A DNA stretch of 64,000 bases from positions 1 through 64,000 of the forward strand of contig NZ_JASISR010000009.1 of assembly GCF_030063245.1 (NCBI RefSeq), written 5' to 3'. Within the stretch, counting starts at the first letter, position 1; each line of letters opens with the position of its first letter. The stretch is from Paenarthrobacter sp. PH39-S1 (GTDB lineage Bacteria > Actinomycetota > Actinomycetes > Actinomycetales > Micrococcaceae). A model generated the notes under the pieces. The model was not told the origin of the DNA. It made no database searches and saw only the letters and a list, made by a program, of their open reading frames with translations. The position numbers and the translations under genes are program-made. Of the stretch, positions 59,375 to 64,000 are shown one piece after another.

Positions 59375-59382
59375 TGGCTGAC

Positions 59383-60294
59383 GTGAGAGTAGTGCGAGAA
59401 GGAACGCCCGACGGGACGGCCGGCAGGCAGACCTCAGGCATCGACGTTTTCGATTTCGGACGTCCCACGACGCTGGCACGTGAACACAGCCGCGTCCTGG
59501 AACTCGCCATGGAGACCTTCGCCCGGCAGTGGGGCACGCACCTGACCGCCAGGGTCCGGGTGAAGTCGCGGATTGTTTCCGGTCAAGTCCTCATGCAGAC
59601 CTATGACGAGTACTCGGCGGCGTTGCCGTCCACGACGGCGATGGTGCTGTGCGCGCTCGAAGGCAACACCTCCCAGGCGGTGATTCAGTTTCCGACGGCG
59701 GCCGGGCTCGGCCTAGTGGTCCATATGCTGGGCGGCAACGGGAGCCAGCCGTTGCCGAACCGGAAATTTACCCAGATCGAGCAGTCCCTGGTCCTGCATT
59801 TGATGGACGACGCACTGGAGAATCTGCGCTACTCGCTGGATTCGCTGCTGACCGTGCCTATTAAGATCGCCGGTATCCAGTACAACTCCCAGTTCGCCCA
59901 GGCAGCGGCTCCCTCGGATCTGATGATTGTGTCCTTCTTTACGATCACGGTGGGCGGAGTCAGCGCCCCCGCCACGGTGGCCATACCTGCCGAAATACTG
60001 CTCCCGCACCTGGGCGCAGCCAATCCCCTGGATACGGCCGTGCATTGCCGGGAACGCATCCTAGCGCAGCTGGTACACATTCCGGTGGATGTCTCCCTGC
60101 AGCTGACCCCCACCACCATCCGGCCCGGCGCCATTTTGAACCTTGCTGTGGGAGACGTCCTTCCTCTGCCGCACCCGAAGGACCGCCCGGTCGACCTCGC
60201 CGTGGATGGCCAGCCGCTGGCCGCCGCGGCGCTGGGCTCCAAGGGATCCCGATTGGCCGGCATCATCGTTACTACCGAGGAGAACCCGCGATGA
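59383..60294 (+). CDS. fliM: Flagellar motor switch protein FliM
   Basis: About 303 residues with FDFGRPTTLAREHSRVLELA and FARQWGTHLTARVRVKS, the middle-domain GGNG turn (MLGGNGSQPL) and a C-terminal SpoA-like domain. The usual N-terminal CheY-binding peptide (LSQ-x-E-I-D-x-L-L) is not evident; only SGIDVFDF is seen. Start GTG 59383 is preferred because 59374 overlaps the -10 element; GTG 59392 is also possible. The stop overlaps fliN. Confidence 0.9.
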   Translation: MRVVREGTPDGTAGRQTSGIDVFDFGRPTTLAREHSRVLELAMETFARQWGTHLTARVRVKSRIVSGQVLMQTYDEYSAALPSTTAMVLCALEGNTSQAVIQFPTAAGLGLVVHMLGGNGSQPLPNRKFTQIEQSLVLHLMDDALENLRYSLDSLLTVPIKIAGIQYNSQFAQAAAPSDLMIVSFFTITVGGVSAPATVAIPAEILLPHLGAANPLDTAVHCRERILAQLVHIPVDVSLQLTPTTIRPGAILNLAVGDVLPLPHPKDRPVDLAVDGQPLAAAALGSKGSRLAGIIVTTEENPR

Positions 60295-60998
60295 GCGCGA
60301 ATCAGACCCTACACACCGCCGCTGCCGCTGCACTGACCGACCTGCTGCCGACCGTGACCGCGCTGCGTGCGGCCGTGCATCCGGGCGGCCTGCCCGCGCG
60401 GGTATCGGTAACCGGCACCGTCATGGCCTCCTTTGTGGGTGCACTGTCCGCGGATATTGCGCTGGTGCTGACGGACGCTGCCCCGCTGGCCGGTGCCGGC
60501 GGGACGGACTCGTCCCTGGTTTCGCTGGCGGATGTGCTCCGCCCTTCCTTCGAGCGTGCAACCTCGGTGCTCGGTGCGGGCGTGCTGGGCCAATCCCGGA
60601 CCGAGGACGGTGCCGCGCTGTTCTCGGATCCCGAAACCGTAATCTTCGAACTGACCGGCGCGGCGGAGACGGCGGGCTGGTTCGCCATCCGGATCCGGGA
60701 ACACGCCCCGAACGGTGCCGGTGCCCGGGCCTCCGATGAATCGATGATTGGCAAACTGGGCCGGATCAACAACGTCGAAATGACCCTCACCGTCGAGATC
60801 GGGCGAACCCGCATGTCCGTGCGCGACGTGCTCGGGCTGGAACCGGGCCGCGTGATCGAGCTCGACCGCTCTGCCGGCGCTCCTGCCGACGTGCTGCTTA
60901 ACGGGCGGCTGATCGCCAAGGGCGAGGTCGTCGTCGTCGATCAGGACTACGCCATCCGCATCACCAAGATTCTCGACGTCGCCGAAGCGGTCGGTTAG
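60291..60998 (+). CDS. fliN: Flagellar motor switch protein FliN
   Basis: A 235-residue protein, longer than enteric FliN (about 137). The N-terminal 145 residues form an extra CheC/FliY-like-sized domain. The C-terminal SpoA domain follows (INNVEMTLTVEIGRTRMSVR, DVLGLEPGRVIELDRSAGAP, and IAKGEVVVVDQDYAIRITKI). It completes the C-ring. Four-base overlap with fliM. Confidence 0.92.
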   Translation: MSANQTLHTAAAAALTDLLPTVTALRAAVHPGGLPARVSVTGTVMASFVGALSADIALVLTDAAPLAGAGGTDSSLVSLADVLRPSFERATSVLGAGVLGQSRTEDGAALFSDPETVIFELTGAAETAGWFAIRIREHAPNGAGARASDESMIGKLGRINNVEMTLTVEIGRTRMSVRDVLGLEPGRVIELDRSAGAPADVLLNGRLIAKGEVVVVDQDYAIRITKILDVAEAVG

Positions 60999-61561
<563 letters not shown>

Positions 61562-61565
<4 letters not shown>

Positions 61566-62536
61566 AAGCCGCCGTCCGGGCGCGCCGGGCGGGCAGGCCC
61601 GTTTCATGGCTGGTGCTCGCGCTACTGGCTGTCACGGCGCTCCTTTTCCTCGGCACCGCCGGTGCGCACGCTGCACCGCTGGATGCCGTTCCCGCGCACC
61701 CCCTGCCAGCGGCGCAGGTCCCGCTGGCTCCTGTCCCCTTTGTCTACGCCCCGACGGCGCAGGTCCCGCTGGCTCCTGTTCCCTTTGACCCGGCGGATCC
61801 CACCGTGCCGGCGGACCCAACGGCGCCGGCTGATCCGACGAATCCGGCCAATCCGCCGTCGTCCGACGGCGGCGTAACGGTCAAAATCAACGGTCCCGAC
61901 GGCACTCCGTCCAGCGCCGTCGTAACGCTGATTGGTATCACGCTGCTCTCCGTTGCGCCGGCACTGCTGCTGATGATGACCTCGTTCACCAAGATCTTTG
62001 TGGTGCTGGCGATGACGCGCAATGCCCTGGCCCTGCCCAATATTCCGCCGAACCAGGTGCTGGCCGGCCTGGCGCTCTTCCTGTCCTTCTTCATCATGAT
62101 GCCGGTCCTAACGGACGTGAATAACCTGGCCGTGCAGCCCTATCTGGGCGGGCACCTCGATTTCGGTGCGGCGGTTGAGGCGGCATCGAAACCGCTGCAG
62201 ACCTTCATGCTTGCGCACACCCGGCAGGAGGACATTGCCCTGATGACGCGGGCCGCGGGGATGGATAATCCTGCCAGTGCTGCTGACGTGCCGATGACCA
62301 CGCTCATTCCGTCGTTCATGATTTCCGAGCTCCGGGCCGCCTTCATCATCGGTTTCGTCATATTCATCCCGTTCCTGATTATCGACATTGTGGTCTCCTC
62401 GGCCCTGATGTCGATGGGCATGATGATGCTTCCGCCGGTGATGGTTTCGCTGCCCTTCAAGATCCTGCTGTTTGTTCTGGTGGACGGCTGGGGCATGGTC
62501 ATTACGGCGCTGATCCAGAGTTACCGGGGCGGCTGA
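61562..62536 (+). CDS. fliP: Flagellar export gate protein FliP
   Basis: About 324 residues. The TTG at 61562 overlaps the fliO stop. An N-terminal signal sequence (about residues 15-40, VLALLAVTALLFLGTAGAHA) precedes a Pro/Ala-rich outer stretch with a duplicated AQVPLAPVPF motif. The export-gate helices follow (TLIGITLLSVAPALLLMMTS, FTKIFVVLAMTRNALALPNI, PPNQVLAGLALFLSFFIMMP). It forms the pentameric core of the export gate. Confidence 0.93.
61711..61789 (+). repeat. 45-bp partial duplication in fliP
   Basis: A segment beginning GGCGCAGGTCCCGCTGGCTC occurs at 61711 and again 45 bp later at 61756, giving two copies of AQVPLAPVPF. In frame. Confidence 0.8.
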
Positions 62537-62814
62537 TGGATACCAACGCCGTTCTGGACATCGGAACACAGGCGCTGCTGACGGCGGCGAAGCTGGCCGC
62601 CCCGGTCCTGCTGACCGCGCTCGCCGTCGGCCTGCTCATCTCGCTGCTGCAGTCGATCACGCAGATCCAGGAGGTCACGCTCTCCTTCGTGCCTAAAGCC
62701 ATCGCTGTGGCCGTGGTGCTGTTGATCGCCGGGCACTGGATGATCACCGAGATGGTCACGTTCACGCATGAAATGTTCGCCAAGATCCCCGCCCTGCTCA
62801 ATGGCGGCGGCTGA
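62536..62814 (+). CDS. fliQ: Flagellar export gate protein FliQ
   Basis: A 92-residue protein with two membrane helices and the FliQ signature PVLLTALAVGLLISLLQSIT and QIQEVTLSFVPKAIAV. It overlaps fliP by one base. Confidence 0.93.
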   Translation: MDTNAVLDIGTQALLTAAKLAAPVLLTALAVGLLISLLQSITQIQEVTLSFVPKAIAVAVVLLIAGHWMITEMVTFTHEMFAKIPALLNGGG

Positions 62815-63574
62815 GGTGGCGCTCACGCTGAACCCCGCCTGGCTGGAGGCGTTGATGCTTGCCAGCGTGCGGATGGTGGCGTTCTTTGTGGTGGCCCCGC
62901 CCTTTTCCTACAACGGATTCCCGCTGCGGATAAAGGCCATGCTGGGGCTGGGGCTGGCCTTGGCCGTGTCGCCGAAGGTGGCGCCGGGCTACAAATCCGC
63001 CGATACCGCCGGTTTCATCACCGGCCTGGTGCTGGAGGTGGTAGTGGGTGCGTCCCTGGGCTTTTTGGTGCTGCTGATCTTTTCTGCGGTCCAGTCGGCC
63101 GGCAGCCTGGTGGACATGTTCGGCGGGTTCCAGATGGCCCAGGCCTTCGACCCGCAGGCGATGCTCAACGGGGCCCAGTTCACCCGGCTGTTCCAGATGA
63201 CCACCCTCGCTCTGCTCTTCGCCTCGGACGGCTACCAGCTGGTGATCGGCGGAATGGTCCGCAGTTTCACCGCGCTGCCGTTGGGCGGCGGGATCGACCT
63301 GACGCACCCGGTTCAAGCCATGACCGCGGCCACCGGACTGATGTTCCTGGCCGCCGTCCAGATCGCCGGACCGCTGTTGGTGGTGCTGTTCCTGGCCGAC
63401 GTCGGGCTTGGACTGCTGACCCGGGTGGCACCGGCGCTGAACGCGTTCGCGCTGGGCTTTCCGTTGAAGATTTTCCTCACGCTGGCCCTGGCCGGTGCGG
63501 TGTACGCCGCCCTGCCCCGGATTGTTGCGGCGCTGGCCGGCCAGGCGTTCAGCCAGTTGTCAGGGGACGGTTAG
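62801..63574 (+). CDS. fliR: Flagellar export gate protein FliR
   Basis: About 257 residues with six membrane helices (LMLASVRMVAFFVVAPPFSY, then AQAFDPQAMLNGAQFTRLF and LADVGLGLLTRVAPALNAFA). The ATG at 62801 overlaps fliQ by 14 bases. GTG 62816 would give a start without overlap and cannot be excluded. Confidence 0.92.
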   Translation: MAAAEVALTLNPAWLEALMLASVRMVAFFVVAPPFSYNGFPLRIKAMLGLGLALAVSPKVAPGYKSADTAGFITGLVLEVVVGASLGFLVLLIFSAVQSAGSLVDMFGGFQMAQAFDPQAMLNGAQFTRLFQMTTLALLFASDGYQLVIGGMVRSFTALPLGGGIDLTHPVQAMTAATGLMFLAAVQIAGPLLVVLFLADVGLGLLTRVAPALNAFALGFPLKIFLTLALAGAVYAALPRIVAALAGQAFSQLSGDG

Positions 63575-64000
63575 ATGTCGGATTCACAGGAACGCACCGA
63601 AGACGCCACACAGAAGCGGATGAAGGAGGTCCGTTCCAAGGGCCAGTTGTCCCGGTCCCAGGACGTCACCGCGTGGCTGGGTGTGGGCGCCGCCGCCATC
63701 ATGCTGCCGATCACCATCGCACGGGCCGGCGACGCCGCGGCGGATCAGCTGTTCAGCATCCGTGTCGTCGCGTCCAACCCCGATCCCGGCCGGGCCCTCG
63801 CCGCCCTCGGCGCCGGGTGCGCGTCGCTGGCCGCCACCCTGACGCCATTGCTGGTGGTGGTGGCCCTGGCCGTACTGGCCGGAGCGGCCCTGCAGGGTGG
63901 CATCCACTTCAAGAAATTTGAGGTCAAGTTCGATCACTTTGACCTGTTGAAGGGACTCAAGCGGGTCCTCGGCACGCAGGCGCTGTGGCAGGGTCTCAAA
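63575..64000 (+). CDS. flhB: Flagellar export gate protein FlhB, N-terminal part (cut by window edge)
   Basis: The first 142 residues begin SDSQERTEDATQKRMKEVRS and KGQLSRSQDV, the typical FlhB N-terminus. Two membrane helices and HFKKFEVKFDHFDLLKGLKR follow. The autocleavage N-P-T-H site lies beyond the edge. It starts right after the fliR stop. Confidence 0.93.
   Translation, partial: MSDSQERTEDATQKRMKEVRSKGQLSRSQDVTAWLGVGAAAIMLPITIARAGDAAADQLFSIRVVASNPDPGRALAALGAGCASLAATLTPLLVVVALAVLAGAALQGGIHFKKFEVKFDHFDLLKGLKRVLGTQALWQGLK

Overview
The window is high-GC DNA from an actinobacterium, most likely a motile Arthrobacter-like member of the Micrococcaceae. The evidence is frequent GTG/TTG starts, tightly overlapping operons, a 13E12-type HNH protein, a FliA/WhiG-type sigma factor, and a monoderm flagellar gene set with no P- or L-ring genes. 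No rRNA, tRNA or CRISPR array was recognised.

Positions 1-10,470 are a decayed accessory region. It holds the end of an IS630-like element abutting a beheaded GNAT gene, a small HTH gene beside a perfect 26-bp palindrome, and two sequences resembling Tn402/Tn5053 transposon ends. It also holds a methyltransferase pseudogene, a few cargo genes (SDR reductase, GNAT acetyltransferase, Cys-rich pentapeptide-repeat protein, small hypotheticals) and a frameshifted Tn3-family transposase with one recognisable 38-bp terminal repeat.

Positions 10,652-21,933 are metabolic. They carry an MHS-type transporter with an SDR dehydrogenase, and an ArsR remnant beside thioredoxin-like and DinB genes. A LysR regulator diverges from a four-gene catabolic operon (3-hydroxyisobutyrate dehydrogenase-like, aldehyde dehydrogenase, class III CoA-transferase, enoyl-CoA hydratase). 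Single genes for a uracil-DNA-glycosylase-like protein, an SRPBCC protein and a RutE-like nitroreductase follow.

From 22,204 to the right edge the window is a flagellar locus: flgN-flgK-flgL-fliW on the minus strand, then fliA, fliC, fliD, fliS, a repeat-bearing small gene, flgB-flgC-fliE-F-G-H-I-J-K-flgD-flgE, and flbD-motA-motB-fliM-N-O-P-Q-R-flhB (cut by the edge). Five sites of the form CTAAC-N15-GCCGA(T/C)AG precede flgN, fliC, flgB, flbD and fliM. They match the sigma-28 promoter class and fit the FliA encoded here.

The most unusual part is 41,711-57,136. A compact contractile injection system (CIS, phage-tail-like) lies between flgE and flbD. It encodes a Pvc16-like cap protein, sheath, tube, LysM-type hub protein, VgrG-like spike, PAAR-like tip, gp25, a gpJ-type baseplate protein carrying BNR-like repeats, and tail protein I. 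No AAA+ ATPase, tape measure, capsid, terminase or integrase is visible. The structural genes lie between two paralogous one-helix membrane proteins that share an N-terminal domain (about 61% identical) but carry different outer Ig-type domains (BIG2 versus IPT). Next to them are a membrane-tethered ECF-sigma-like protein paired with an anti-sigma-like BIG2 membrane protein, and a two-gene membrane module on the minus strand. I read this as a membrane-associated, probably envelope-signal-controlled CIS integrated into a flagellar operon. The gene families are known; the arrangement and the regulatory and anchoring model are inference.
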